A stretch of DNA of 64,000 nt from NCBI RefSeq assembly GCF_039543545.1, contig NZ_BAABJY010000002.1:434001-498000 (forward strand), given 5' to 3'. This DNA comes from Luteimonas vadosa. Its GTDB lineage: Bacteria; Pseudomonadota; Gammaproteobacteria; Xanthomonadales; Xanthomonadaceae. Both the position numbers and the translations under genes were made by a program. How positions within the stretch are numbered: the stretch's first letter is position 1; every line of letters starts with the position of its first letter. Shown here in pieces: positions 52,192 to 61,336 of this stretch. Under the pieces are notes generated by a model. It ran no database searches. It saw only the letters and a list, made by a program, of their open reading frames with translations, and was not told where the DNA came from.

Positions 52192-52680
52192 TCCGGCGGC
52201 TTGCTCATGTGGGGCGACCCCCTCCGGGCCACGTTGCAGGTTTCGGTCGGTGCGGTTTCCAGCGGTTGCGGACTGCGGGCGGCGCGCGGTCCTGCTCCCG
52301 GTTGGCGCGCGGGGGACCGCAGGCCGGTGACGCGTCGGGCAATGCAATGGCCGGTTCGGGTCGGCCTGGCGGTGCGGGGTCGCCGGACGCCACATGCGCG
52401 ACGGTCGCATCGAAGCCGATGCACCAGTGCGGCGAAAAGGTCGTCGGGCAGGCCGGGTGGGGGCAGCGAATCGAGCGTCCGGATCCTGCGGTGTCCGTGA
52501 CGGGCCGCTGCGTTCCGGCCGCGAAACTGGAGTTTAGGGTACGGACTCGGGCGTGGCGTGTCCACTGGGGTGCTGGATGGACCAGGCGGCAAAGCGCGCG
52601 CCCCGCCTTCGACGAGGTCCGACCGCGCCCCGGGCTGGCTACAATCCGGCGTCACTCCAATTGCCGGGAAGCTCCCAACC
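52192..52680. other. Divergent intergenic region upstream of scpA and yciI
   Basis: No credible gene is present in these 489 bases. Two -10-like elements can be seen: TAAACT on the minus strand (52531-52536) for scpA-scpB-rluB and TACAAT on the plus strand (52640-52645) for yciI-bolA. Neither has a strong -35. Confidence 0.45.
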
Positions 52681-52980
52681 ATGTGGTACGTCATCGAGGG
52701 CTACGACGGTCCCGGCGCGCTTGCCAAGCGCGGGAAGGCACGCGTCGACCACCTGGAGCGACTGGCCACCTTGCGCGACCAGGGGCGACTGCTGCTGGCC
52801 GGCCCCTGTCCCGCCATCGATGCCGAGGACCCAGGCCCCGCGGGCTTCAGCGGGAGCCTGGTGGTCGCCGAGTTCGATTCATTGGCGGCGGCGCGGGCCT
52901 GGGCCGACGAGGATCCGTACGTCGCCGCCGGCGTGTATGCGCGCGTCGAAGTCCGTCCTTTCCGGCAGGTGCTGCCATGA
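52681..52980 (+). CDS. yciI: YciI family protein
   Basis: The 99-residue ferredoxin-like protein begins MWYVIEGYDGPGALAKRGKARVDHLERL, with the conserved His of RxxHLxxL. It continues GRLLLAGPCPAID and ARAWADEDPYVAAGVYARVEVRPF, all typical of YciI. E. coli and Haemophilus homologues are structurally known but of unclear function. Its stop overlaps the bolA start by four bases (ATGA). TACAAT at 52640-52645 is a likely -10. Confidence 0.92.
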   Translation: MWYVIEGYDGPGALAKRGKARVDHLERLATLRDQGRLLLAGPCPAIDAEDPGPAGFSGSLVVAEFDSLAAARAWADEDPYVAAGVYARVEVRPFRQVLP

Positions 52981-53276
52981 CCGCCGCCCGCGGACCGCTC
53001 CCGCGGGAACGCAGGGTCGAAGCGATCCGCGCTGCGCTGGAAACGGCGTTCCGTCCCGAGGCCCTGGAGATCCGCGACGACAGCCATCGACATGCCGGCC
53101 ATGTCGGCGCGCAGGATGGTCGCGGCCACTTCCACGTCACGATCCGGAGCGCGTGCTTCGCGGGATTGGCGCCCTTGCAGCGGCATCGGGCCATCTATGG
53201 CGCCCTGGGGCCGCTGATGGACACCGACATCCATGCCTTGTCGATCCAGGCATCCGCACCCGAGGGCGCGGCCTGA
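52977..53276 (+). CDS. bolA: BolA family protein
   Basis: The 99-residue BolA protein shows the conserved DDSHRHAGH, GHFHVTIRSACFAGLAPLQRHRAIYGAL and DIHALSI segments. BolA proteins bind monothiol glutaredoxins through a shared iron-sulfur cluster using the conserved histidine and act in iron homeostasis and stress. Translational coupling with yciI follows from the ATGA overlap, an arrangement common in this bacterial group. Confidence 0.94.
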   Translation: MTAARGPLPRERRVEAIRAALETAFRPEALEIRDDSHRHAGHVGAQDGRGHFHVTIRSACFAGLAPLQRHRAIYGALGPLMDTDIHALSIQASAPEGAA

Positions 53277-53457
53277 GACCAGGGTGTCCCGCTTTCCGGG
53301 CCTCCGTCGCTGGCGCCTTCGCTTTGCCAGGCCAATTGCTTTCGCCCGTGTGGCTTGCGGCTGAACGCCCGCAGGTGATTCGCCGAGCTCCCCCAGGCGG
53401 CGACCCGCGGACTCGACCGCGACCGGGCCGGGCCGGGCAGGGTGCCATCAGTCATGG

Positions 53458-53496
53458 GACAAATATCTTGAAATGAGATTTTTGTCTCGTTACGAT
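53458..53496 (+). promoter_or_regulatory. Promoter with overlapping TetR-type operator
   Basis: TTGAAA (53468-53473) and TACGAT (53491-53496) are spaced by exactly 17 bases, the best sigma70-type promoter in the window. An imperfect palindrome, GACAAATATCT (53458-53468) and AGATTTTTGTC (53476-53486) with one mismatch, overlaps the -35 and spacer. A repressor bound there would block transcription of the SnoaL-like/TetR unit, consistent with autoregulation by the downstream TetR protein. The site is conspicuously AT-rich. Confidence 0.7.
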
Positions 53497-53530
53497 TCGA
53501 CTCCACACTCCTGGCCCCTGGAGCCGCGCC

Positions 53531-53953
53531 ATGCCGATGACCCGTGCCGAAATGGACGCAAAAATGGATGAACACTTCCGATTCGAAGCCAACGACGATG
53601 TCGAAGGCGTGCTGGGCACGCTCGCGGACGACGTCGAGCACGATGTCGTCGGCTCGCCCGCCGGTCCGACGCATGGCGCGGAGTCGGCGAGACCTTTTTA
53701 CGAGGGACTGTTCCAGGACTTGGCCGACAGCCAGGTCACCTGCCTGAGGCGGCTCTACGGCCCCGATTTCCTGGTCGACGAGTCGCTCTGGCGCGGGACC
53801 GCGCCCGGCCGGCCCTTCGGCCTGCAAGGCCGGGGCCGCCCGCTCGAGTTCCGCCTCCTGCATGTCGTCGAGTTCAGCGGGACGGGCGCCATCCGTCGGG
53901 AAAACGTCTGGATCGACTACGCCGCCGTCCTCAAGCAGCTGCCGCAGGACTGA
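53531..53953 (+). CDS. SnoaL-like (NTF2-fold) protein
   Basis: This 140-residue protein has an N-terminal helix (EMDAKMDEHFRFEANDDVEGVLGTLADDVEHDVVG). The NTF2-like cone continues with HGAESARPFYEGLFQDLAD and FRLLHVVEFSGTGAIRRENVWIDYAAVLKQL. This is the SnoaL/nuclear-transport-factor fold used by small-molecule isomerases, cyclases and binding proteins; the substrate is unknown. It lies behind the palindromic promoter at 53458 and one base before a tetR gene, so the pair are almost certainly one operon. Confidence 0.8.
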   Translation: MPMTRAEMDAKMDEHFRFEANDDVEGVLGTLADDVEHDVVGSPAGPTHGAESARPFYEGLFQDLADSQVTCLRRLYGPDFLVDESLWRGTAPGRPFGLQGRGRPLEFRLLHVVEFSGTGAIRRENVWIDYAAVLKQLPQD

Positions 53954-53954
53954 G

Positions 53955-54575
53955 ATGTCCACCCGACCCACGGCAGGACGGACGAACCAGCGGCGCCGGA
54001 CCCGGAAGGCCCTGCTGCAGGCGGCTTCGCGGCTGATGCAGCGACTCGACCATGCCCCGAGCCTGGAAGAGGTCGCCGAGGAAGCGCTGGTGTCCCGCGC
54101 CACCGCCTACCGCTACTTCCCGGGCGTGGAGGCCTTGCTGGCGGAGGCGGCGCTGGACATCGCGGTGCCGGAGGCGTCCGCGCTGTTCGGCGACGGGTGC
54201 GAGGAGCCGGTCGCCCGGCTGTTCCGGGTGGACGACGCGCTGCACGAGGTGCTGGCCAGGAACGAGGGCGCGATGCGGGTCATGCTGGCGCAGTCGCTGC
54301 AAGCCGACGCGCGGGGCGCCCGTGGGGAGGGGGTCCCCGCGCGGCAGAACCGCCGTAGCCCCCTGATCGAGGCCGCGCTGGCGCCGGCCAAGGCATCCTT
54401 CAACCCTCGCGACAGGCAAACCCTGGCGCATGCCCTGGCGCTCGTCGTCGGGACCGAGGCCATGCTGGTCTGCCGGGACGTCCTGCAGATCGACGACGCG
54501 CAAGCCAGGGAGCTCAAGCGCTGGATGATCCGGGCCCTGGTCGCGGCTGCCAGAAAACCCGGGCACGTCTCCTGA
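53955..54575 (+). CDS. TetR/AcrR family transcriptional regulator
   Basis: The 206-residue repressor has an N-terminal DNA-binding domain (about 15-62: TRKALLQAASRLM, SLEEVAEEALVSRATAYRYFPGVEALL). The C-terminal ligand domain is divergent (VGTEAMLVCRDVLQIDDAQARELKRWMIRALV). The start is one base after the SnoaL-like stop. The AT-rich palindrome upstream of the operon is the likely operator. The effector is unknown. Confidence 0.9.
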   Translation: MSTRPTAGRTNQRRRTRKALLQAASRLMQRLDHAPSLEEVAEEALVSRATAYRYFPGVEALLAEAALDIAVPEASALFGDGCEEPVARLFRVDDALHEVLARNEGAMRVMLAQSLQADARGARGEGVPARQNRRSPLIEAALAPAKASFNPRDRQTLAHALALVVGTEAMLVCRDVLQIDDAQARELKRWMIRALVAAARKPGHVS

Positions 54576-54650
54576 GGGCCGTTGCAACGCAGCCACCTCC
54601 CTCCACCATTCCCGCACTCCCTGGCCACGCTGGCCAGCTTCCAGGAAACG

Positions 54651-55439
54651 ATGATGAAGAAAATTCTGCTTGTACTGCTGGTCTCCTTGACCGCGCTGGC
54701 GCAGGCAAGCGAGCCGGCCCAGGTCATGATCGTGGGCACTTACCATTTCTCGAACCCCGGCCAGGACATCCATAACGTCGAGGCAGCGGATGTTTCGACG
54801 CCGGCCCGCCAGGCCGAGATCGCCCGCGTGGTCTCCGCCCTGCAGGGCTTCGCGCCGACCCTGGTGGCCGTGGAATGGCCACGGCCACAGGCCGACGAAC
54901 GGTATGCCCGGTACCTGGACGGCACGCTCCCTCCCTCGGACAACGAAGTCGTCCAGCTGGGATTCCGGCTGGCAAGCGCCGCCGGACTCGAGCGCGTGCA
55001 CGGTATCGACGTGAAGGGGGCCTTTCCGTTCGGGCCGGTCCATGCCTGGGCCGAAGCGAACGGCCGCGGAGCGGAGCTGGCCGGACTGCAGGCGCGGGCG
55101 CAGGCGGAGATCGCACGATTCGCGGCCCTGCAGGCCGAGCATTCCATCGGCACGGTCCTGCATGCGATGAACCAGCCCGGGGCCATCTCCGAGTCGCACG
55201 CGCTCTACGCGGCGCTGCTGCGTTTCGGCGACGACGATGTGCAGCCGGGCGTCGAGCTCAACGCAGCCTGGGAGCAGCGCAACCTGGCGATTTGCGCGCG
55301 CCTGCTGCAGGCACTCCGGCCGGGCAGCCGGGCCGTCGCGTTTTTCGGGCATGGCCATGTCTACCTGCTGCGCCGGTGCGTCGTGGAGGCCCCCGGGGTC
55401 GAACTGGTCGAGGCGATCGATTACCTGCCGCGCGAATGA
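54651..55439 (+). CDS. DUF5694 family exported protein
   Basis: This 262-residue protein has a signal peptide (about 1-19, ending AQA-SEP) and the family start VMIVGTYHFSNPGQDIHN. VAVEWPRPQADERYARYLDG and a C-terminal FFGHGHVYLLRR follow, reminiscent of the TraB/PrgY-type fold with conserved His and Glu. Biochemical activity is unknown. CCAGGAAACG precedes the ATG pair at 54651. It follows the tetR gene by 75 bases and may be the end of that operon. Confidence 0.8.
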   Translation: MMKKILLVLLVSLTALAQASEPAQVMIVGTYHFSNPGQDIHNVEAADVSTPARQAEIARVVSALQGFAPTLVAVEWPRPQADERYARYLDGTLPPSDNEVVQLGFRLASAAGLERVHGIDVKGAFPFGPVHAWAEANGRGAELAGLQARAQAEIARFAALQAEHSIGTVLHAMNQPGAISESHALYAALLRFGDDDVQPGVELNAAWEQRNLAICARLLQALRPGSRAVAFFGHGHVYLLRRCVVEAPGVELVEAIDYLPRE

Positions 55440-55514
55440 CCTGATCCCTCCGGCCCATCACGGGCTGGATCGCCAGGGCGGACGTAGCCGGCAGCCAACC
55501 CCGGCGGCGGCCGT

Positions 55515-55520
55515 TATACT
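55515..55520 (+). promoter_or_regulatory. Candidate -10 of the smc promoter
   Basis: TATACT lies about 160 bases upstream of smc in the only AT-containing part of the gap. The leader would include a GCGGGA/TCCCGC hairpin at 55605-55620. No strong -35 is visible. Confidence 0.4.
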
Positions 55521-55680
55521 GCCTCGCAGCGAGGCTGCCACGGCACGTCGCCGCCAAGCGATTCAACGGGTTAGCGGTAGAACTGCAATCCGGAAGCTCC
55601 GAACGCGGGACTCGTCCCGCCCTTCCTTCCAAACGTGACGTCCGCCTGGTCCGGATGTCGCCGAGGCACACTACAGCCGC

Positions 55681-58600
55681 ATGCGCCTGTCCACGATCAA
55701 GCTTTCGGGCTTCAAGTCCTTCGTCGATCCCACCACGCTCCACCTGCCGACCAACATGACCGGCGTGGTCGGTCCCAACGGCTGCGGCAAGTCGAACATC
55801 ATCGACGCGGTGCGCTGGGTGATGGGAGAGAGCACCGCCAGCCGGTTGCGCGGCGATTCGCTGACCGACGTGATCTTCTCCGGCAGCTCGGCGCGCAAAC
55901 CGGTGTCGCAGGCCACGGTCGAATTGCTGTTCGACAACAGCGACCACGCCATCACCGGCGAGTACGCGGCGTTCAACGAGATCTCGGTCAAGCGCACGGT
56001 CAGCCGCGACGGCACCAGCACCTATTACCTCAATGGCGCGCGCTGCCGGCGGCGCGACATCACCGACCTGTTCCTCGGCACCGGCCTGGGCCCGCGCAGC
56101 TACTCGATCATCGAGCAGGGCATGATCAGCCAGATCATCGATGCCCGCCCGGAGGACCTGCGCGTCTACCTGGAGGAGGCCGCCGGCATCTCCAAGTACA
56201 AGGAGCGCCGCAAGGAAACCGAGACCCGGATCCGCCATACCCGGGAAAACCTCGACCGCCTCAACGACCTGCGCGAGGAGGTCGGCAAGCAGCTGCAGCA
56301 CCTCGCCCGGCAGGCGCGGCAGGCCGAGCAGTACACCGCGATCCAGGCCGAACGCAAGGTCCGCGACGCCGAGTGGAAGGCGCTGCAATACCGCGCGCTC
56401 GATGCGCAGCTGCAGCGGTTGCGCGAAGGCTTGTCGCAGGAAGAGACCCGGCTGCAGCAGCTGATCGCCGAACAGCGCGAGGCCGAACGCGAGATCGAGA
56501 CCGGGCGCGTGCGCCGCGAAGAGGCGGTGGAGGCACTCAACAAGGCCCAGGCCGAAGGCTACGAAGTCGGCGGCCAGCTGGCGCGGATCGAGCAGCAGAT
56601 CGCCCACCAGCGCGAGCTGGCCGAACGCCTGCAGCGCGCCCGCGACGAGACCCGCACCGCGCTCGCCGAGCTCGGCGAGCACATCAGCGGCGACCAGGCG
56701 CGCCTGCAGTCGCTGCAGGCGGCGATCGCCGAAGCGGAGCCGGAGCATGCACGGCTGCAGTCCACGGACGGCGGGCGGCAGCAGGCCTTGCGCGATGCCG
56801 AGGCGGCACTGGCCGATTGGCAGCAGCGCTGGGATGCGCACAGCGCGGAGCAGGCCGAGGCTTCACGTGCCGCGGAGGTCGAGCGCACCCGCGTCGACTA
56901 CCTGGACCGCCAGGGACTGGAGGCGAAGCGCCGCCTCGACCAGCTCGAGGCCGAAGGTGCCACGCTGGACCTTGAGGCGCTGGCGCAGGCGTTTTCCGGG
57001 GTGGAATCGGAACACGGCACCCGCAAGGCGTCGTTGGACGCGTTGGCCGCCGATGTCGAGGCTCGCAAGCAGGCCGCACTCGAACTGCAGGACCAGCAGC
57101 GCGTCGCGCAGGGCGAGATGTCGGACGTCCGCAAGCAGGCACAGGAAGCGCGGGGTCGCCTGTCGTCGCTGGAGGCCTTGCAACACGCGGCGCTGGGGCA
57201 GGAGCAGGGCGCCGCCGTGGCGTGGCTCAAGCAGCAGGGGCTGGACGGCGCCGCCCGCGTCGGCGAACGGATTGGCGTTGATGCGGGGTGGGAAAACGCC
57301 GTCGAGGCGGCGCTCGGACAATTGATCGAAGGCGTGCTGGTCGAGGCGCCGGAAACGCTGGTGGATGCGCTTGCGGACCTGGGCGAAGGGCGACTGGCCC
57401 TGGTCGATTCAGCGGAACGCAGCGATGCCACCGAAGGCTTTGCCGGGACCTCGCTGGCCAACAAGGTGCGCGGTCCGGTGGCGATCCGCCGCCTCCTGGC
57501 ACGGCTGCACGTCGCCGAGAGCCTCGACGAGGCGCGGGCGCTCCAGGCCAGGCTCGACCCATCGGAGTCGGTCATCACCCGAGCCGGTGAACGCCTGGGT
57601 GCGGGCTGGGTGCGCGTGTTGCGCTCCGGGGCCGCCAAGCAGGGCGCGCTGTTGCGCGAACGCGAGATCCAGTCGCTGCGGGCGCGGATCGATGAATTGC
57701 AGCAACGCGAACAGGAACTCGATCGCGGGTTGAGCGCCTGGCGCGACCGCCTGCTGGAAGCCGAGCAGCAGCGCGAGGAAGCGCAGCGCGCGCTGTACCA
57801 CGCGCATCGCAACGTCTCGGAACTCGCTGGCCGGCTGCAGAGCCAGCAAGGCCGGCTGGATGCCGCGCGCAACCGGTTGCAGCAGATCGACGGCGAGCGG
57901 GCGGAACTGGCCAAGACCGTGGACGACAGCGGCCTGCAGGCGCGCGAGGCGCGGGCAAGGCTGGAGCAGGCCGTGCAGCGCATGGCCGAGCTGGAAACAG
58001 CGCGGCAGGCCCTAGACGACGATCGGCGCCGTCTCGCGGAGCAGCGCGACACGGCACGCGCCGCCGCGCGCGATTCGGCCGAGGCCGCCCACGCGCTGGC
58101 CTTGACGCTGGAATCGCAGCGCGCACAGGTCGTGGCGCTGGCCCAATCGCTGGACCGGATGGGCAGCCAGCGCGGGCAGCTCGACAACCGCCTGGGCGAA
58201 TTGTCGAACCAGCTCGCCAGCGGCGGCAGTCCGGAGTCGGACCTGGAGCAGCAGCGCCAGGCCGCCCTGGAGGCGCGCGTTCGCAGCGAGAAATCCTTGG
58301 GCGAGGCACGGGCGGCGCTCGAGGCGATCGACGAGCAACTGCGTGGCTTCGAGCAGACGCGGCACGAACGCGACGAGCAGGCGCTCGCCCAGCGCGAGGC
58401 GATCAGCCAGCGCAAGCTGGACCAGCAGGCCCTGGCCATCCAGGCCGAGCAGCTGTCGAAGGCCGTCGTGGATGCCGGCTTCGTCCTCGACGAAGTGCTG
58501 TCTGGCCTGGAGAACGACGCCGAGCCGGGCGCGTGGGAAAAGGCGGTCACCGATTTCGACGCCAAGTTGCGGCGGCTCGAGCCGGTCAACCTGGCTGCCA

Positions 58601-59193
58601 TCGCCGAGCACGCCGAGGCCTCGCAGCGCAAGGAATACCTGGACGCGCAGGACGCCGACCTCACCGCGGCGCTGGAATCGCTGGAAGGCGCGATCAAGAA
58701 GATAGACCGCGAGACCCGCGGCCGTTTCAAGGACACCTTCGACCGGGTGAACTCGGGCGTGCAGGAGCTGTACCCGCGCCTGTTCGGCGGCGGACATGCC
58801 TACCTCGAGCTCACCGGCGAGGACCTGCTGGACACCGGCGTGACGATCATGGCGAGGCCCCCGGGCAAGCGGGTCTCGAACATCACCTTGTTGTCGGGCG
58901 GCGAAAAGGCGATGACCGCGGTTGCGCTGGTGTTCGCGATCTTCCGCCTGAACCCGGCCCCGTTCTGCCTGCTCGACGAAGTCGACGCCCCGCTCGACGA
59001 AGCCAACGTCGGGCGCTTCACCAGCCTGGTCAACGAGATGAGCGAACAGGTGCAGTTCCTGTTCGTCACCCACAACAAGGCGACGATGGAAGCCGCCCAG
59101 CAGCTCAGTGGCGTTACCATGCGGGAGCCCGGGGTCAGCCGGCTGGTGTCGGTGGACCTGGCCGAGGCCGCGAGGCTGGCGGGGGCGGCGTGA
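55681..59193 (+). CDS. smc: Chromosome segregation protein SMC
   Basis: This 1170-residue ATPase has an N-terminal Walker A at residues 31-38 (GPNGCGKS). Long antiparallel coiled coils flank a hinge (about 505-680, with GAARVGERIGVDAGWENAVEAALG). The C-terminal head has signature LLSGGEKAMTAVAL (about 1070) and Walker B CLLDEVDAPLDEAN. It forms the condensin core with ScpA and ScpB, whose genes are 3.5 kb upstream. Length matches other gammaproteobacterial SMC proteins. Genomes with SMC-ScpAB normally lack MukBEF. Confidence 0.97.
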   Translation: MRLSTIKLSGFKSFVDPTTLHLPTNMTGVVGPNGCGKSNIIDAVRWVMGESTASRLRGDSLTDVIFSGSSARKPVSQATVELLFDNSDHAITGEYAAFNEISVKRTVSRDGTSTYYLNGARCRRRDITDLFLGTGLGPRSYSIIEQGMISQIIDARPEDLRVYLEEAAGISKYKERRKETETRIRHTRENLDRLNDLREEVGKQLQHLARQARQAEQYTAIQAERKVRDAEWKALQYRALDAQLQRLREGLSQEETRLQQLIAEQREAEREIETGRVRREEAVEALNKAQAEGYEVGGQLARIEQQIAHQRELAERLQRARDETRTALAELGEHISGDQARLQSLQAAIAEAEPEHARLQSTDGGRQQALRDAEAALADWQQRWDAHSAEQAEASRAAEVERTRVDYLDRQGLEAKRRLDQLEAEGATLDLEALAQAFSGVESEHGTRKASLDALAADVEARKQAALELQDQQRVAQGEMSDVRKQAQEARGRLSSLEALQHAALGQEQGAAVAWLKQQGLDGAARVGERIGVDAGWENAVEAALGQLIEGVLVEAPETLVDALADLGEGRLALVDSAERSDATEGFAGTSLANKVRGPVAIRRLLARLHVAESLDEARALQARLDPSESVITRAGERLGAGWVRVLRSGAAKQGALLREREIQSLRARIDELQQREQELDRGLSAWRDRLLEAEQQREEAQRALYHAHRNVSELAGRLQSQQGRLDAARNRLQQIDGERAELAKTVDDSGLQAREARARLEQAVQRMAELETARQALDDDRRRLAEQRDTARAAARDSAEAAHALALTLESQRAQVVALAQSLDRMGSQRGQLDNRLGELSNQLASGGSPESDLEQQRQAALEARVRSEKSLGEARAALEAIDEQLRGFEQTRHERDEQALAQREAISQRKLDQQALAIQAEQLSKAVVDAGFVLDEVLSGLENDAEPGAWEKAVTDFDAKLRRLEPVNLAAIAEHAEASQRKEYLDAQDADLTAALESLEGAIKKIDRETRGRFKDTFDRVNSGVQELYPRLFGGGHAYLELTGEDLLDTGVTIMARPPGKRVSNITLLSGGEKAMTAVALVFAIFRLNPAPFCLLDEVDAPLDEANVGRFTSLVNEMSEQVQFLFVTHNKATMEAAQQLSGVTMREPGVSRLVSVDLAEAARLAGAA

Positions 59194-59221
59194 TTCAGGG
59201 CTGGGATTCGAGGAGCGCGCG

Positions 59222-59968
59222 ATGAGTGATATCTGGCTATTGCGGATCGGCATCCTGGTGGCGGGCGTGGTCCTGTTCGCGGCCATCTGGTACTTCGGTA
59301 CCCGGCCCCGTGGGGGGCAGGGTCGGCGCCTGCAGCAGGGGCCGCGCGAGGACAGGCTCGAGCCGACGCTGGGTTCGCAACTCGAGCAGGAGCTGGCCAG
59401 CGGTGGCGAGCCGGAACGCGACGAGGCGGTCCAGGCGGAAATCGAGTTGCTGGACCAGACCGTGGGCAGCAACGCCGGGGCCGCTGCCGGCGACCTCGGG
59501 CGCCGCGCGAGCGACGACTTCGACAAGATCGTGACCCTGTACATCGCTGCGCGTGCCGGACAGGTCCTGCGCGGCCCGGACATCGTGGTCGCGGCGGAAA
59601 AGGCCGGCCTGACGTACGGGCACATGAACGTGTTCCACCGCCTGGTCGAAGGACACCCGGAACGCGGCCCGATCTTCAGTGTCGCCAACATCAAGAAGCC
59701 GGGCAGTTTCGAAATGGCGGAGATCCAGTCGCTGGAAACGCCGGCGATCGCCTTCTTCCTGACCCTGCCCGCGCCCATCAGTGCGCTCGACGCCTGGGAC
59801 GCGATGTTGCCCACCGCCCAGCGCATGACCGAGCTGCTCGACGGCGTGCTGCTCGACGACCAGCGCAGCGCCCTGGGGCGCCAGCGCATCGCGCACCTGC
59901 GCGACGAGATGCGCGCGTACGACCGGCAGCACGAAGCCCCGCCGATTACCCGTTCGCCGCGCTGGTGA
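59222..59968 (+). CDS. zipA: Cell division protein ZipA
   Basis: This 248-residue protein has an N-terminal membrane anchor (MSDIWLLRIGILVAGVVLFAAIWYFG). A short charged linker leads to the FtsZ-binding ZipA-C domain (about 100-235: DKIVTLYIAARAGQVLRGPDIVVAAEKAGLTYGHMNVFHR). It tethers FtsZ to the membrane. It begins 28 bases after smc in the same direction. In related genomes ligA usually follows directly; here an opposite-strand gene intervenes. Confidence 0.92.
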   Translation: MSDIWLLRIGILVAGVVLFAAIWYFGTRPRGGQGRRLQQGPREDRLEPTLGSQLEQELASGGEPERDEAVQAEIELLDQTVGSNAGAAAGDLGRRASDDFDKIVTLYIAARAGQVLRGPDIVVAAEKAGLTYGHMNVFHRLVEGHPERGPIFSVANIKKPGSFEMAEIQSLETPAIAFFLTLPAPISALDAWDAMLPTAQRMTELLDGVLLDDQRSALGRQRIAHLRDEMRAYDRQHEAPPITRSPRW

Positions 59969-60190
59969 CCTAGGACCGATCCGACTGAAATCCGGGCGAT
60001 GGCCAAATCTCCTGCCATCGGAACCGGGTCGATTCCCCTACGGTGCGGAGCAGGGTTGGCCTGCGTGCCGAAAGGCGAGATGACCCCTCGGACGGACTGC
60101 CTCGGAATCCTGCGCACATCGGGTCCCCGGCCATCCGCACAGGGACCAGGCAAGGCCTGCGGTCGAGCGTGGGAGGTGCGGTGCTCTGGC

Positions 60191-61336
60191 CTACGCGCTC
60201 ACAAGTTCATCTGCCGCCGAGATGCCCGCCACCGTTGACCTATATGCCTCCAGGATTCGCTGTTCGATGTCTTGTGGCAATCCCTGCGAAGAGCGCCACG
60301 CTGGCTGATAATCGGGGGCGGTGCTCCTGAAGGTCTTGAGGAGATTCCTGACGGTTTCCTGCAACGGCACGACGCGCATCCCGGCTGCGAGTGCGGCGGA
60401 ATGTTCGAACTGGTAGAAACCGGGTTCTGGATCATTGCCTGGAATCCACAGAGGCACCGTTTCGAAGGGTGTGCCGCCATTCGCTTCCATGATGTCCTGG
60501 GGAACCCAGACAAGGTTTGCGCCTGGATTGGCGATTGCCTGCACCTGTTTGAGGAATTCGTGAAAGGGCATCGGTTCATGCACGGCATTGAAAGTCCCGG
60601 GCAGGCGTTCGCTACCGACTTTGACGGCGAAATCCGCCAAGCTTGCAGCGTCGCTCCATTGCACCATGGCATCGCGATCGTCCGGAACGACGACATCGCC
60701 CCCGGCGCGCATCCTGAGCGGCCAATACGTGCTCTGGTTCGTCGGGAGCATGCTGTAGTCATAGCCCAAGATACTGCTTCCGCGAACGACGACGCCTGCC
60801 CCGTCGAAATTCTCCGAGACCGCCGCTTCACCCAGTCTTTTCGCCCAGGCGTATCCGATGTTCTCTTCGCTGAGATCCGGTGCCTTGTCTCGCGAAAGGA
60901 TGCGGTCGTGTTCCGTCAGGCCGACCTTTCGGAAATCGCCATAGACAGCGATGGAAGAAACATAGACATAGCTGTCGGCTCGCCCGGAGAGGAGTTTCGT
61001 CGTATCGAAAACTGTCTTCGGATGTCCCGGCCAGGTATCGATGACGACATCCCACTTGCGACCGCCCTCCAGAGCACGCAAGCCGCCATTGCGCGTCCGA
61101 TCCCCCCTGAGCTTCTCTACGCCCGGGAAAAGGTGGGCATTGGTAATTCCGCGATTGAAGAGCGTGACTTCGTGTCCCGCGATGTGCGAGCCATGGACCA
61201 GGTGGGGTCCGACGAAGTTCGTGCCGCCAAGAATCAGGATCTTCCTGGGCTTGCCGAATGCTCCCCAGACCGGCTGGAGCGGAATTGCCGCTAGAGCGGC
61301 CACTGCGGATTTCAGAACGGTTCTTCGGCTGCTCAA
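60191..61336 (-). CDS. Tat-exported NAD-dependent epimerase/dehydratase family protein
   Basis: This 381-residue protein starts with a twin-arginine signal (SRRTVLKSAVAALAAIP). An extended short-chain dehydrogenase fold follows, with cofactor loop ILILGGTNFVG, YVSSIAVYG and the catalytic-type Tyr-x3-Lys in IGYAWAKRLGE. The branch resembles CSP41/isoflavone-reductase-like proteins; substrate unknown. It lies on the opposite strand between zipA and ligA and is less GC-rich than its neighbours (32 of 60 bases at 60721-60780 against 41 of 60 at 59401-59460). Horizontal acquisition is therefore likely. Confidence 0.85.
   Translation of the reverse strand: MSSRRTVLKSAVAALAAIPLQPVWGAFGKPRKILILGGTNFVGPHLVHGSHIAGHEVTLFNRGITNAHLFPGVEKLRGDRTRNGGLRALEGGRKWDVVIDTWPGHPKTVFDTTKLLSGRADSYVYVSSIAVYGDFRKVGLTEHDRILSRDKAPDLSEENIGYAWAKRLGEAAVSENFDGAGVVVRGSSILGYDYSMLPTNQSTYWPLRMRAGGDVVVPDDRDAMVQWSDAASLADFAVKVGSERLPGTFNAVHEPMPFHEFLKQVQAIANPGANLVWVPQDIMEANGGTPFETVPLWIPGNDPEPGFYQFEHSAALAAGMRVVPLQETVRNLLKTFRSTAPDYQPAWRSSQGLPQDIEQRILEAYRSTVAGISAADELVSA

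Noticed and set aside
55560..55634. tRNA-Gly-like fragment in the smc leader (TTCAACGG...GGTAGAAC, then a GCGGG/CCCGC arm and TTCCA at a tRNA-like distance).
   Set aside because: The would-be acceptor ends do not pair, the anticodon stem does not form, the T loop has six bases and the D loop is too large. At best it is a decayed tRNA remnant.
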